Shown here piece after piece: positions 1 through 11,700 of a stretch of 64,000 nt of DNA. Both the position numbers and the translations under genes were made by a program. The stretch's first letter is position 1; the number at the start of each line of letters is the position of its first letter. The DNA lies in assembly GCA_964589855.1 (NCBI GenBank), contig CAZPVB010000001.1, forward strand, positions 33,924-97,923, given 5' to 3'. The DNA is from SKVR01 sp964589855. GTDB taxonomy: Bacteria > Bacteroidota > Bacteroidia > Bacteroidales > UBA7960. The notes under the pieces are model-generated. The model worked only from the letters and a program-made list of their open reading frames with translations, was not told where the DNA came from and did not search any database.

Positions 1-34
1 TAATCAAATAAACTACTGATAATCAATTTTATAA

Positions 35-2428
35 TTATCTGATCTCAGCATCTACAATCAACTCTTTACTATACTCAATCATTTCCTTAGGTATAAGGGA
101 TTTTTTCAGATATTGACCATTGACCTTTAAGAGAGTGTTCCCTTTGCAGATACCCTTGGTTTTCTTCATACTGATTTTAATTTTACATCCTCTGAAGATT
201 CTTTCCACCATGGTTTCTTCCCAATCGGAGGGCAGGCAGGGGTCAATGCGCAAACCTTCCCATTCCGGACGAATCCCCAGAATATACTGTGTTGCGGCAA
301 TATACATCCAACTTGCCGTGCCTGTAAGCCATGAAACATTTGCCAGTCCAAACTTATCTGAGTCGGGTCCGAAAAGATTGGAAACATATACATAAGGTTC
401 CGCTTTGTATCGCCATGGGCCTGCTTTGCGCATTGCAACCTCAGGAATTAGCTGCTGGAAATATTTCCAGGCAATATCGCCTCTTCCCAGCATACATTCT
501 GCTATGATAGCCCATGTATTGGCATGGCAGAAAACAGCCGCATTTTCTCCTGTGCCTTTGTTATAATGTGTAAGCGGGTCTTTGGGATCAGGAAATGTGG
601 TTACAGGTGGATCGATGAGTTTAATACCCAAATCAGAATCCAGTTTTTTCTTCACCGTATGCATGCACTGAACCGCTCTCTCAGGCGTTGCGAATCCCGA
701 ATAAACCGACCATGACTGTGCATTGAGCCAAACTTTTGCCTCAGGGTTTTCCATGGTGCCCAGAAAAAGTCCGTTGTCCATAATGGCTCTGCGATACCAT
801 TCACCATCCCAGCCAATATTGTTCACAATACGTTTTTGCTCATCGTAAATGTCTTTATACCAGGCAGCATCATCATATTTATTGAGTAACCGGGCTAGTT
901 CGGCCATTTTGGGGAGAATAACCCCCAACTGCATGGATGTCCAGAAACTTTCGCCTTTTCCTTCCCTGCACACTTTAAACATCTGATCATTCCAATCGGA
1001 GCGCAGCATTAATGGTAAACCATTTCTACCTATATTCTGCATGGTAAACTCCACAGCACTCTTCAAATGATCGTAAACAGTAGCCTGTCCGCCATCATAA
1101 AAAGGAACCATTTCATTCAGAAAGTCTGTTTTCCCTTCTTCCATCACAATACTCCACACCGAGAGTGCCGGCCAAAGATGATCATCCGAATGGATAGTGG
1201 TTACCGGATCCCATCCTTCATAGGGGAAGAAGTAGTGGTTGGCATGACCATCCTGGTATTGCTCTTTGAGCAATATCCGCATCTTTTCTTTGGCACTTTC
1301 CAAATCAAGCGGTACCTGAGACAAAACATCCTGGGAAGTATCTCTGTAACCAACCCCTCTGAAAGTACCTGTGGCATAGTAACTGATGTTTCTTGAAAAT
1401 AGGAAATTACGCTGTGCCTGGTAGGGGTTCCAGAAATTGATCATGCGTTTTGCATTTTCGTGAGGCACTTCACAATGAAAACCTTTGAAATAATTACTCC
1501 AGCCGTTCTGAAGTTTGGAAAAAGATTTTCGCACGTAATCTTTTTCACGTAAGTGATTTAATATTCTGCTTATATCACTTTCTGACATCTCACACCCCAA
1601 ATACACGTTCACCGTTTTTTCTTCACCGGGTTGCAGATTCACTTCCATTTGTAATGCACCGCAGGGATCACCACCAAACAATGTTGAGTTAGTACATTCA
1701 GATTGCTCTACCACAAATGGATCTGATTCAGACCGGTAAGTACCTATAAACTCATCCCTGTCGCCATCATACCCTTTAAGTGGCTGATCGCTTGCCAGGT
1801 AAACCAGTGGAGTTTCATCTGGTTTGGGTTGATTTTCCACCCCGTATTTAAAAATCAGGCTTTTCACGTTATCAAGATAGTAAACACTCATCTGGTGTTT
1901 CATATAGCAAACCCAGGACACTTCTCTTAAAAACTCCATCATCCCGAACTCCACGTAAGTAAATATGTCGTAGTTTTTAACATCGGGGGTAAGATTTTTA
2001 AGTTTCAGATTCCAAACCAGGACATTATCTGAAGGGGACACAAAATAATTTAACCGGGCACTTAAACCATCGTTTTGTGCCATAAACCGTGTATAACCCG
2101 CTCCGTGTGCAGCACTCCACGACTCTGGTCTGGTAGGTGCAGGAGCATTGGTTGGACACCAGTATTGTTTATTTTCCTTATTTCTCAAATACAGATACAT
2201 ACCCGATCTGTCGTGCGGAAGATGGTAAAACCGGTACCTGTTGATGCGCCATATCTGTGGTGATTTGTAAAATGCCACCGCTCCACCCGCCTGCGATATC
2301 ATGGTGTGAAATGTACCATTGGACAGATAGTTCATCCATGGTGTAGGTGTATCATATCTTTTAATCAGTACCTCTTTGTTTGTATCGTCAAATTCAAAAT
2401 AGGAATCGGTATTATCTCTTTCTTGCAT
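35..2428 (-). CDS. GH94-family glycoside phosphorylase (cellobiose phosphorylase-like)
   Basis: A 797-residue protein with no signal peptide, so probably cytoplasmic. Family GH94 enzymes split beta-linked glucosyl disaccharides with phosphate, giving a sugar 1-phosphate without spending ATP. Visible hallmarks are an N-terminal beta-sandwich (about residues 10-290), a helical linker, the RGVGYRDTSQD stretch near 357-367, SDDHLWP near 414-420, the SDWND motif at 477-481 whose first Asp (D478) aligns with the family catalytic acid, and a C-terminal GIRPEWEGLRIDPCLP block. The length fits the family (about 800). It is encoded 138 bp downstream of the sulfatase on the same strand and could be the last intracellular step of the locus. 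Family membership is confident. The disaccharide (cellobiose, laminaribiose, sophorose, an aldobiouronate or another) cannot be read from sequence. Confidence 0.88.
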   Translation of the reverse strand: MQERDNTDSYFEFDDTNKEVLIKRYDTPTPWMNYLSNGTFHTMISQAGGAVAFYKSPQIWRINRYRFYHLPHDRSGMYLYLRNKENKQYWCPTNAPAPTRPESWSAAHGAGYTRFMAQNDGLSARLNYFVSPSDNVLVWNLKLKNLTPDVKNYDIFTYVEFGMMEFLREVSWVCYMKHQMSVYYLDNVKSLIFKYGVENQPKPDETPLVYLASDQPLKGYDGDRDEFIGTYRSESDPFVVEQSECTNSTLFGGDPCGALQMEVNLQPGEEKTVNVYLGCEMSESDISRILNHLREKDYVRKSFSKLQNGWSNYFKGFHCEVPHENAKRMINFWNPYQAQRNFLFSRNISYYATGTFRGVGYRDTSQDVLSQVPLDLESAKEKMRILLKEQYQDGHANHYFFPYEGWDPVTTIHSDDHLWPALSVWSIVMEEGKTDFLNEMVPFYDGGQATVYDHLKSAVEFTMQNIGRNGLPLMLRSDWNDQMFKVCREGKGESFWTSMQLGVILPKMAELARLLNKYDDAAWYKDIYDEQKRIVNNIGWDGEWYRRAIMDNGLFLGTMENPEAKVWLNAQSWSVYSGFATPERAVQCMHTVKKKLDSDLGIKLIDPPVTTFPDPKDPLTHYNKGTGENAAVFCHANTWAIIAECMLGRGDIAWKYFQQLIPEVAMRKAGPWRYKAEPYVYVSNLFGPDSDKFGLANVSWLTGTASWMYIAATQYILGIRPEWEGLRIDPCLPSDWEETMVERIFRGCKIKISMKKTKGICKGNTLLKVNGQYLKKSLIPKEMIEYSKELIVDAEIR

Positions 2429-2566
2429 AAAATTTTATGAAATGATTATTAGATTGAAAATTAAATTCTTAAATCAGAAAATGCACATCTGTAATGTTTA
2501 AAAGCATCAGACATACTGATTGGATGTAGGTGGAGTGGAAATTTGCTTTTGCTCATTTATACCTTT

Positions 2567-4036
2567 TTAAAGAACTTCACCTGCGGCTGATGTTGATTCT
2601 TCTTTTTCATAATCAGGATTAGGAACCGGCATGGCAGCATTTACCTCATCTCTCCACTTGTGTAACTTGTTTTGCAAACTATCGCGAAGAGCAGGCATGA
2701 TTTTACTAAGGTCATCTGACTCGGCAGGATCCTTTTGGATATGGTACAATTCGGTTGAAAAGTCCTCAAAAAACTCGATGAGTTTGTAATCTCCTGAACG
2801 GATAGCACCCGAAGGAGTACTTAACTGATAACTATAGTGCGGATAATGAAAATGCATTGCATTTCTCTCAGGTACAATGTTTTGGGTAAGATAATCATAA
2901 AAACTGATGCCTTCGCCTGAATCCCAGTTGTTTCCGGTCATGGCGCCGAAGGTAGGCACGAAGTCCATGCTGATAAACGGTACATCAGAAGTTCGTGCTT
3001 CAATTTGATCTTTCCAGTAAATGATCAGGGGCACCCTGATACCTCCTTCATACAAATGTCCCTTTCCTTCCCTGAAAATACCGTTGTCTGTGATGGGATC
3101 AAGACCAAGGTCTCTGTTTACACCTCCGTTGTCGGAATAAAAAACGACAATGGTATTTTCAAGCAGGTCTTCATATTGCAAAAATTCCATAATTTTTCCA
3201 ATATTGTTATCAAGGGTTTCGATCATTCCGGCATAAACAGGATCTATTGACGCATTGAAATCTGCGGATTGTGCCTTTACCGTATATTTTTCCAATAGTT
3301 CTGGTTTGGTTTCCAGCCAAATGTGTGGTGTAAAATAGGAAAGAAACATAAAGAAGGGATCATCCTTTTTTTCCTGTATCCATTCAAGTGCCTCATCGGT
3401 GAGTCTGTCGGTAAGGAATTCACCCTCAACCCCTCCGGTACTTAGATCTGGCAATATAAAATCTTCTTTAATGTAGGGATAGAAGTAACTCGGGGGCAGG
3501 CCTGAATGACTGCCGGCAACGTTAATATCGAAACCATGATCGGTAGGTAATGAGGTTGTATCGCCTAAGTGCCATTTGCCAAAGCTAGCGGTATGATAAC
3601 CAATTTCCTTTAACATGGAAGCTATTGTCTTTTCATCTGAGGGCAATTCATGATTGAATTCAGGAGCCAGCAGTTTCTCAGACGACCATGATGGTTTACC
3701 CGGTATCCAGTCGGTAAGATGTAATTCAGCAGGATTTTTTCCTGTAAGAATACTGGCGCGTGTGGGTGAGCATACCGGACTTGCGGCATAGGCCTGCGTG
3801 AACCTTACTCCATAATTTGCCAGTGAATCCAGGTGGGGAGTCTCATGAAAATCATTTCCGTAAACACCCAGATCATGAATCCCCAGGTCATCGGTTAGGA
3901 TAAACAATATATTTGGCATTATCTGTTCCTCTGATTCATTCTGAGGAGAAATACCACAACTGGTTGCAAAAAGTATGGGAACCGAAATAAAAAGTTGCTT
4001 TTTATGTAAGAGATTGTAATTTTTGTAATGCTTCAT
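2567..4036 (-). CDS. Sulfatase (arylsulfatase superfamily, S1), probable lipoprotein
   Basis: A 489-residue formylglycine-dependent sulfatase. The maturation signature CSPTR is at residues 89-93; C89 would be oxidised to formylglycine. The metal-binding Asp pair is in LTDDLG (D49-D50), and FGKWHLGD and YSDNGG motifs follow, as expected for family S1. The N-terminus is hydrophobic and ends in ATSC at C27, an imperfect lipobox, so it is probably a lipoprotein or periplasmic. Family knowledge: such enzymes remove sulfate esters from glycans before glycosidases act. It lies beside the HTCS genes and upstream of the GH94 gene, so it likely belongs to the same catabolic locus. This supports a sulfated substrate but does not name it. 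A maturase (FGE or anSME) must be encoded elsewhere. Confidence 0.92.
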   Translation of the reverse strand: MKHYKNYNLLHKKQLFISVPILFATSCGISPQNESEEQIMPNILFILTDDLGIHDLGVYGNDFHETPHLDSLANYGVRFTQAYAASPVCSPTRASILTGKNPAELHLTDWIPGKPSWSSEKLLAPEFNHELPSDEKTIASMLKEIGYHTASFGKWHLGDTTSLPTDHGFDINVAGSHSGLPPSYFYPYIKEDFILPDLSTGGVEGEFLTDRLTDEALEWIQEKKDDPFFMFLSYFTPHIWLETKPELLEKYTVKAQSADFNASIDPVYAGMIETLDNNIGKIMEFLQYEDLLENTIVVFYSDNGGVNRDLGLDPITDNGIFREGKGHLYEGGIRVPLIIYWKDQIEARTSDVPFISMDFVPTFGAMTGNNWDSGEGISFYDYLTQNIVPERNAMHFHYPHYSYQLSTPSGAIRSGDYKLIEFFEDFSTELYHIQKDPAESDDLSKIMPALRDSLQNKLHKWRDEVNAAMPVPNPDYEKEESTSAAGEVL

Positions 4037-4185
4037 TTCTTCATTTGTATGAATGGTTTTTCAGGAAAAGATTTGCTGATACGAAATGCGAAAATAGGAT
4101 GAGATTCATTTTTGGCATGTTCTAAGCGTCCGAAAGAATGTTCTGCCAATCCGTAAATTTTATTTAACACAGGTATCTTTCCGAA

Positions 4186-4218
4186 TTTGATCCTTACGTT
4201 AAATAATGATTAAATTTG
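4186..4218 (+). promoter_or_regulatory. Putative Bacteroidota promoter for the first HTCS gene
   Basis: TTTG at 4186-4189 and TAAATTTG at 4211-4218 are separated by 21 bp. This matches the Bacteroidota sigma-ABfr consensus TTTG-N19-21-TAnnTTTG. Transcription would begin near 4225, leaving a leader of about 100 nt before the ATG at 4328. It is a match by eye only. Confidence 0.5.
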
Positions 4219-4327
4219 CGCGTTAAGTTATCAGATAATTATATCAAATTAGTTCAAATCTGATTGCAGCAATTGTTACTCCGGACGGTGAAAATCTTGT
4301 CCTTTTAGTTGTTTAAGAATCTGTTTT

Positions 4328-7300
4328 ATGTGTTATCAAAATTTCATATCGTCCTGTCTGATCATTTTCTATCAGATAAGATTTTCCGGTTTTCTTCTTT
4401 TCATTCTTCTTATTGCCACATCATCCCTTTATTCTCAGAATTCCGAAAGCCATTACTTTTATATTTCCGGAGTTTCAAGAGAACAGGGGTTGTCTCACAA
4501 TCAGGTAAAAACCATTTTTAAAGACTCAAGAGGTTTCCTGTGGTTTGGAACCTATGATGGGCTCAACAGATACGATGGTTACAAATGTGTAAGATACCTT
4601 TACAATAAAGAAGAAGACGGGTCTTTCCAGAACAAAATCATTCACAGAATTTATGAAGATACCGCTGGTTATCTTTGGATTGGAGCCAGCGGAAACGATG
4701 TATTCAGATACGATAATAAAAATGAAACTTTTTCTTCTTTTCCTTTACCTGTTTCCGGTTTGTCATCTGAGTCATCCTCTCATCATGTTTATGATATAAG
4801 TGAAGACCCCGAAGGGACGCTATGGTTTGCCACAACAAAAGGTTTGTATCAGTTCTCACCTGCATCAGAAAAAATCATACCCTATTCTGCAGTGGGATTG
4901 CCCCAACACGTTGATGTGGAAACGCTGTACTTCGAATCATCCGGACGGATGTGGGTTGGGACGAAAGGACACGGACTATTTGTAGTTGAAGACCATGAGG
5001 CTCAAAGCATCCTGGAGGGGGTTATAACACCTTATATCAACGGAATAATACAGAAAAGTGATAAACTTTGGATTGCAACAGCCGGTGGAGGACTATTTGA
5101 ATATCATCATGATACAGGTAATTACAAACAATTTCGTGTAAACAACCTGCCCGAAAGGGCACTTCCTAATCTCATCAATGAAATAATACCCAAAAATGAT
5201 GGGTTTTACCTGGCCACATATGGTGGCATTTTTATTTTTGACATTTCTAATGAACGGTTTTATGAACTCAAATCTCATTTGAACTTTCCACGATATCCTC
5301 AAAACCTGGGATTCAATGCACTTTATTTAGACAATCAAAACGTGCTTTGGGCTGCCAGTCAATCCATGGGTGTTTACAAGTACTATCTTTATCATGATGA
5401 CTTTCGCCATATTGTACCCTTTCCAAATCAAAAAGAACATCCGGGAAACGTGATTCACAGTGTATATGAAACAAAGGAAAATAATCTTTTACTGGGAAGT
5501 GAAGAAGGCCTTATTTTATTTAACAAAAGAGAAAATTCATTTCAACAGTTTATTCCTCATTCAATAAACAACACCGAATTTATGATTACCAGCATTTCTC
5601 CTTTTGCTGAAGATTCTTTGCTAATAGGTACCTGGGGGCATGGACTATGGGTTTTTCATTTAAACAAAAAAAAGTTTTCAAAACCTGAGGCATTTGTTGG
5701 TCAGAATAATTATTCACAAATTTTTGATCTGTTTGCTGACGATGAAAAAAATGTGTGGATAGGGTTACATGAAGAAGGATTACTCCGGCTCGACCCTAAA
5801 CTCAATATTTCTGCTCACTACACTCCTGATGGCGGGAAAAATGTGATATCAGGAATATCAGTAAGAAGGATTATGCAGGATAGATCAGGAAATATCTGGA
5901 TAGGACATTTAACCAATGGAATTAATATCCTCGATAAAAAAACCAACAAGATCAGGAATATTGTAAATGACTACAGCGGAAAAAGTCAAATATCCAATAA
6001 CGACATTTTGAATTTTTTTGAAGACTCCGGGGGAAACATATGGATTGGCACAAATGGCGGAGGGGTTAATTTGTATTTGCGTGATAAAGATGAGTTTATT
6101 CATCTTAACCAGAAAGATGGGCTGATCAACGATGTTGTTTTTTCAATAACAGAAGACGATCAGGGATATATATGGATGCAAACAAACAGAAGTATAACAC
6201 GACTAGATTATTACAGTCAATCATCACTGCCCATTCCACAGACACGAAATTTTGATATTGAAGATGGTCTTCCTCATACCGAATTTATATTTTCAACCAG
6301 CATGAAGTCTGAAGATGGAAAGTTATTATTTCCATCCAGTAACGGAATTATCAGTTTCTACCCTGATAGTGTGATAAAAACCGATATTGCCCCAAAAATA
6401 GTCATCACCGGAATTGAAATCAACAACAAGCCCTTTTCTGAGTATAATGATGATAAAATAAATTTTTCTCCAAACACAAAAAATCAGGCATTAATTGAAT
6501 CCATAACATTAAATCATTATTTAAACAGGCTAAGTTTCGAATTTTCTGCACTCGATTTTTTCAAACCGTTAAATAATCAATTCCTTGTGAAACTAGAGGG
6601 TTTTGATGATGATTGGGTATCTGTTGGATCAAACCCAACTGTATCCTATATAAATCTACCACCCGGTAATTACTCTTTGCGTATAAAAGCGGGCAATAGC
6701 CATAATATATGGAATGAATCCGGAATAACCCTGGATATCCGAATAAAAAATCCATGGTGGCAAACCTGGTGGGCGTATCTTTTTTATGCAATTTTGCTGA
6801 TAGGGATACTGGTTCTGCTCAGATATTTAGCAATCAGAAAAGAGCGAATAAAATCAAAAAACAGGTTTGAACTTTTAAAACTGGAAAAAGAAATAGAATT
6901 AGATAAGTTTAAGCTTGATTTTTTCACGAAAATCACACACGAGATTCGCACACCTATTACGCTAATCACTACCCCACTGGAAAAACTGATGCAAAAACAA
7001 AGGCAAAATGATAAAGATGAAGAAAAATATTTTCAAATCCTGAAATCAAATTCAGAAAAACTATATCAACTAACCAATGAGATTTTGGATTTACATAAGA
7101 TTGATGAGGGAAAGTTTACCATTCGTAAAGCAACTGAAGATTTGATCCCTTTTTTAAAAGGTATTACGAACCGGTTCTCTTCTTTTGCTGAATCTAAAAA
7201 CATTACATTAAGTTTTTCATGCAACTATGAATCTGTTTACTGGGAATTTGATACCTCAGCAATCGAACGGATTGTAAGCAACCTGCTGTCTAATGCCATT

Positions 7301-8482
7301 AAATTCACTCACCCCCATGGCAAGGTTCAACTTTCGTGTACCCTCCAAAAAGAAAAGGACAAACCCGATGTTATTGAGATTGAGGTTTCTGACACAGGAA
7401 AAGGCATTGCTCCGAAAGAATTACAAGATATATTCAAACCATTTTACCAATCTGATAACGCAACAAGTCATGATATTTCGGGTACTGGTCTGGGGTTGGC
7501 ATTGGTAAAAGAACTCTCCGATCTTCACCAGGGGCAAATCAAGGCAACCAGCAAAGTGGGGGTAGGATCATCTTTTAAATTATATTTCACCAACCATCTT
7601 GCACAACTGGAAAATACGCATGCACCATCGCTGGCACCTGAGTTGGAAGCCACCGCTGATGTGGAAATCCCTATTGAAAATGATCGTACAAATGACGGAA
7701 ATGGTGTATGTAAAAAAAGGGAAAGCATTCTTATCGTTGAGGACAACAAAGACCTCAATGAATTTATGCTGACCATGCTGGAGAATCACTATCAGGTAAC
7801 CTCCTGCTATACAGGAAAACAGGGATATGAAAAAGCATTGGAGATCATACCTGACCTTATCATCAGTGATGTAATGATGCCGGATATGAACGGAGTTGAG
7901 ATGTGTAGAAATTTAAAAAAAGAACCTTTAACATGCCATGTGCCTGTTATCTTATTAACTGCATTATCAAAAGAAAAAAACCAACTATCAGGATTTGAAG
8001 CAGGAGCGGATGACTATATTTCAAAACCTTTCAATACCACCATCTTGCTGATGAAGGTGAAGAATATACTGACCCTGAAAGGTAATATCAGAATGCAGTT
8101 TGCAAAAACCTTTCTTTTAGATACAACGGAAGATAACCGGGAGAATATTGACCCCCTGGTTGAGAAAACGGTTGCATTTATAGAAAAAAACATAGATAAT
8201 CCCGAGTTAAATATCCAGCAATTGCAACGTGAGATAGGGATTGGAAGAAGCCAGCTTTTCCTGAAAATTAAAAACATTACGGGTCTTACTGTCTCTGAAC
8301 TAATACAAGGTGTAAGGTTAAAAAAAGCCTATACTTTTCTGAGTTCCGGTCTTTACAATGTAAGCGAAGTAGCTGACATGGTGGGGTTTAAAAACATTTC
8401 ACATTTCTCGCGATGCTTCAAATCCAAATTTGGATATCTACCATCGAATGTGAAGAACATTAAAATGGCAAACGATCGGTAA
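4328..8482 (+). CDS. Hybrid two-component system sensor/regulator (HTCS)
   Basis: A 1384-residue one-piece signalling protein. In order: a hydrophobic N-terminus; a periplasmic sensor of two beta-propellers made of 'reg_prop' repeats (recurring WFGTYDG, LWIGASG, IWIGTNGGG-type motifs, about residues 40-720); a Y_Y_Y domain (about 735-805); one membrane helix (about 815-835); HisKA with ITHEIRTP and phospho-acceptor H871; a HATPase domain; a receiver with phospho-Asp D1181 in SDVMMPDMNG; and a C-terminal AraC-type helix-turn-helix (about 1280-1380). Family knowledge: HTCS proteins bind an oligosaccharide in the periplasm and activate the neighbouring susCD operon. It is tail to tail with a second HTCS at 8759-12922, and both could serve this locus. 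Confidence 0.95.
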   Translation: MCYQNFISSCLIIFYQIRFSGFLLFILLIATSSLYSQNSESHYFYISGVSREQGLSHNQVKTIFKDSRGFLWFGTYDGLNRYDGYKCVRYLYNKEEDGSFQNKIIHRIYEDTAGYLWIGASGNDVFRYDNKNETFSSFPLPVSGLSSESSSHHVYDISEDPEGTLWFATTKGLYQFSPASEKIIPYSAVGLPQHVDVETLYFESSGRMWVGTKGHGLFVVEDHEAQSILEGVITPYINGIIQKSDKLWIATAGGGLFEYHHDTGNYKQFRVNNLPERALPNLINEIIPKNDGFYLATYGGIFIFDISNERFYELKSHLNFPRYPQNLGFNALYLDNQNVLWAASQSMGVYKYYLYHDDFRHIVPFPNQKEHPGNVIHSVYETKENNLLLGSEEGLILFNKRENSFQQFIPHSINNTEFMITSISPFAEDSLLIGTWGHGLWVFHLNKKKFSKPEAFVGQNNYSQIFDLFADDEKNVWIGLHEEGLLRLDPKLNISAHYTPDGGKNVISGISVRRIMQDRSGNIWIGHLTNGINILDKKTNKIRNIVNDYSGKSQISNNDILNFFEDSGGNIWIGTNGGGVNLYLRDKDEFIHLNQKDGLINDVVFSITEDDQGYIWMQTNRSITRLDYYSQSSLPIPQTRNFDIEDGLPHTEFIFSTSMKSEDGKLLFPSSNGIISFYPDSVIKTDIAPKIVITGIEINNKPFSEYNDDKINFSPNTKNQALIESITLNHYLNRLSFEFSALDFFKPLNNQFLVKLEGFDDDWVSVGSNPTVSYINLPPGNYSLRIKAGNSHNIWNESGITLDIRIKNPWWQTWWAYLFYAILLIGILVLLRYLAIRKERIKSKNRFELLKLEKEIELDKFKLDFFTKITHEIRTPITLITTPLEKLMQKQRQNDKDEEKYFQILKSNSEKLYQLTNEILDLHKIDEGKFTIRKATEDLIPFLKGITNRFSSFAESKNITLSFSCNYESVYWEFDTSAIERIVSNLLSNAIKFTHPHGKVQLSCTLQKEKDKPDVIEIEVSDTGKGIAPKELQDIFKPFYQSDNATSHDISGTGLGLALVKELSDLHQGQIKATSKVGVGSSFKLYFTNHLAQLENTHAPSLAPELEATADVEIPIENDRTNDGNGVCKKRESILIVEDNKDLNEFMLTMLENHYQVTSCYTGKQGYEKALEIIPDLIISDVMMPDMNGVEMCRNLKKEPLTCHVPVILLTALSKEKNQLSGFEAGADDYISKPFNTTILLMKVKNILTLKGNIRMQFAKTFLLDTTEDNRENIDPLVEKTVAFIEKNIDNPELNIQQLQREIGIGRSQLFLKIKNITGLTVSELIQGVRLKKAYTFLSSGLYNVSEVADMVGFKNISHFSRCFKSKFGYLPSNVKNIKMANDR

Positions 8483-8758
8483 TGAGGGTGTAAGATTAGA
8501 GATACCAACCAACAGCAGAATATACCTTTATAAAAGGTTCATACAAAAATAATCGTTGCTGACAGGGTGAAAAAGTGTTAGAAAAGGTTCACCTCCCAAA
8601 AAAACATACCCACTGTGCTCATAACTGCTTACTAGTTTTCAAGATGTAGTTTGTAACTGACCGGATGAATTTATACTGTATTTTTCGAGTGGCTCTTGAA
8701 TTTGGTTTACTCCATGCGCATAAGACAAAAAGGAACAGAACACTGCTCCTTATAACCA

Positions 8759-11700
8759 TTACACCTTAGCATTTTTCCGTGGAGTATGTTTCTTTATAAA
8801 ATCTTTGGGTAAAAAACCGAATGTATCTCTGAAACATCTGCTAAAATAAGAGGCATCTTTAAATCCTATTCGATAGGCAATCTCATTTATGTTATAATCA
8901 GAATTTAGCAACAGATTGGCGGCGATCTTTAATTTTATATTTTTGATGAGTTCATTGACAGTCAATCCTGTCAGATTTTTGATTTTCTTGTAAAAGTTAG
9001 TTCTGCTCATACCCGACTCTTTCGCCAGTTCATCCACCCCAAATTCAGGTTCAGAAATATTCTCTTTTATCTTTTCAGTTACTTTTTCCAGAAAATATTT
9101 ATCTGTTTTATTGGTGCACTCAAACCCTTTGAGTGAGTAATTTGCCTGGTATTGTTCGTGAAGTTTTTTACGCGCACTGAGGGTGTTTTTCAGGTAAAGA
9201 TTCAAAATATTGATGTTGAAAGGTTTGGTAATATATGAATCTGCCCCCGAGTTTAAACCTTCCATAATGCTTACCTCGGTGTTTCTGGCTGTAAGCATTA
9301 TGATTGGAATATGCGATGTTTCGGGTGCAGATTTGATATGCTCACACATTTCAATTCCATCCATTTCGGGCATAATTACATCACTTACAATGATATCGGG
9401 AAGCATTTCCTTTGCTTTTTGCAACCCATCTTTTCCGTGCAATGCAAAAATAAAATTATATTGTGAAGATAAATGAGATTTAATGAAAACCTTTATGTCC
9501 GGATTGTCTTCTACTACCAGCACGGTGGGTAATCCTGAGGTGATTTCAAACTGTTCTTTTTCATCATGATCTTCAGGGATTCCGGAAGTATCTTTTGGGG
9601 TGATGAGTTTGTTCTCTATTCTATCTTCCTGGTATTCTGTTTTATGTACCATAGGAAAACTAATGGTAAATATAGTGGTAAACCGCTGACCGGAATTATT
9701 TTTCTCATTACTTCTCACTCTGATTTCACCATTCATGATTTCCACCAATGATTTGCATAGTGAGAGCCCGACACCAGTCCCCTTAAATTTTTTGTAGTAT
9801 TGATCATGTGCCTGATAAAAAGGGTCAAATATTCTGTCAATGTGCTTATTGTCAATCCCGATACCATCATCGCAAACCTCAATCCGGATCATCTGATCAT
9901 TTTCATCAAGATGAAGCAAAAGTGAGATGGTACCTTTTTCAGGGGTAAATTTAAATGCATTAGATAATAGGTTATTGAGAATTTTCTGAAGTTTGTCAGT
10001 ATCAAAGCAAGTCAGGTAATTATTGTGTGATGATTCGAAATTATATTTTATATCTTTATTCACGGCCAGATACTTAAAATCATCATAGATGAGTTTAATA
10101 AAGCAAACAACATCACCCGAGGAGGGATGAAAAGGCAAAGTATCATTTTCTAATTTCCGAAAATCCATCAACTGGTCTATCAGATGAAATAGTCTGTTGG
10201 TATTTCGGGAGATTAAATCCAACAGAAGTTGCTGCTTTTGATTATACGACCATTGATTTAAGAGTTCCTGCAAAGGGCCAAGAATAAGTGTTAAAGGGGT
10301 TCGTATTTCATGAGATATGTTTGTGAAGAAATGTAGTTTCATATCATTTAATTCCTTCACCTTTTCTGTTTCAATCCGTTTCAACTCCATCTCATTTCTT
10401 TTCCTTTCCTTTATTAGTAAATACCTTCTGAAAAGTAAAACAACACTTGTAATCAATAAAAAGTAAAGAGATACAGCCCAGTTTGACAGATACCAGGGAG
10501 GGAGAATCGTAATATTTATGCTGGCGCCTTCCATATTCCATACACCGTCATTATTGGCAGCCTGCACATGAAATGTATAATTTCCCGGAGACAGATTTGT
10601 ATAGTTGGCTTTGCGTTCAACACCGGCGTAGTTCCAGGAATCTTCAAAACCTTCTAAAATATAGCGGTAAATATTCTTTTCGCTGTTTTTAAAATTTACA
10701 GCAGTAAAATACAAGGAGACAGTGTTCTGTTTGTATTCCAGAGAAATATTATCTGTTGCAGATATCGACTTATTTTGGATAATATCTTTATGACTTTCTA
10801 AATCCTGATGGTTTACCTGAATATTTGTTATGTATACAGGTGGGATTTGTTCATTTCTGTTTATCTTCCAGGGGTAAAAAATGTTAAATCCATTATTTCC
10901 TCCAAAAAATAATCTGCCATCTGAGGTGGTTAGAGCTGCACCCACATTAAAAATGTTGCCCTGCAGCCCATCATGCTTGTCGAGGGTTTTGATGACAAAA
11001 TCTTTATTCTCACTTGTATTTATTTGAATGATGCCATTGCTGGTACTCACCCATAAAGATCCATCATCGTAAATTGTCATCCCCGCAATATCGTTGGATG
11101 GTAATCCGTCATTGATGGTGAACCGGATGCTCTCAGATGTATGCGGATCAAATTTTATTAAACCTCTTCTGTGGGTACCAACCCAGATATATCCATTTTC
11201 ATCTTGTTCCAGAGCAGTGATTGTAGTTATGTATTCATCGTAGGCACCTTCAATGATATAAAATTTTTCAAAATAAAATTGATGGTTTATTATGGAGTCG
11301 AGTTTATATAAGTAACCATTTGATCCCATCCATATATTTCCGTTATTATCTTCCAGAAATTCCCGGATATCACGTAATGAATGATTGGAATTACCAGGAT
11401 TTTTGATCCTGAGAAATTTCCCTTTTCCCATATAAAGGCATGGAACATCATATTTAACCCCTGTCCATATCCTTCCGTAAGAGTCCTGAAATATGGTTGA
11501 GATATTATTCCCGGATAGCGTTAATGAATCTTTTAAACTCATTTTATGGCTGGTCAGCAATTGACCTTTTCCATTGATAATATTTATTCCTTCATTGTAA
11601 GTTCCTGCCCATATACGATCATTATCAATCTTCTGCAAGGTCATGATAATGTCAGTTTGTATGGTTTTATTATTGTACCTGTCTGATCTTAAATGATTAA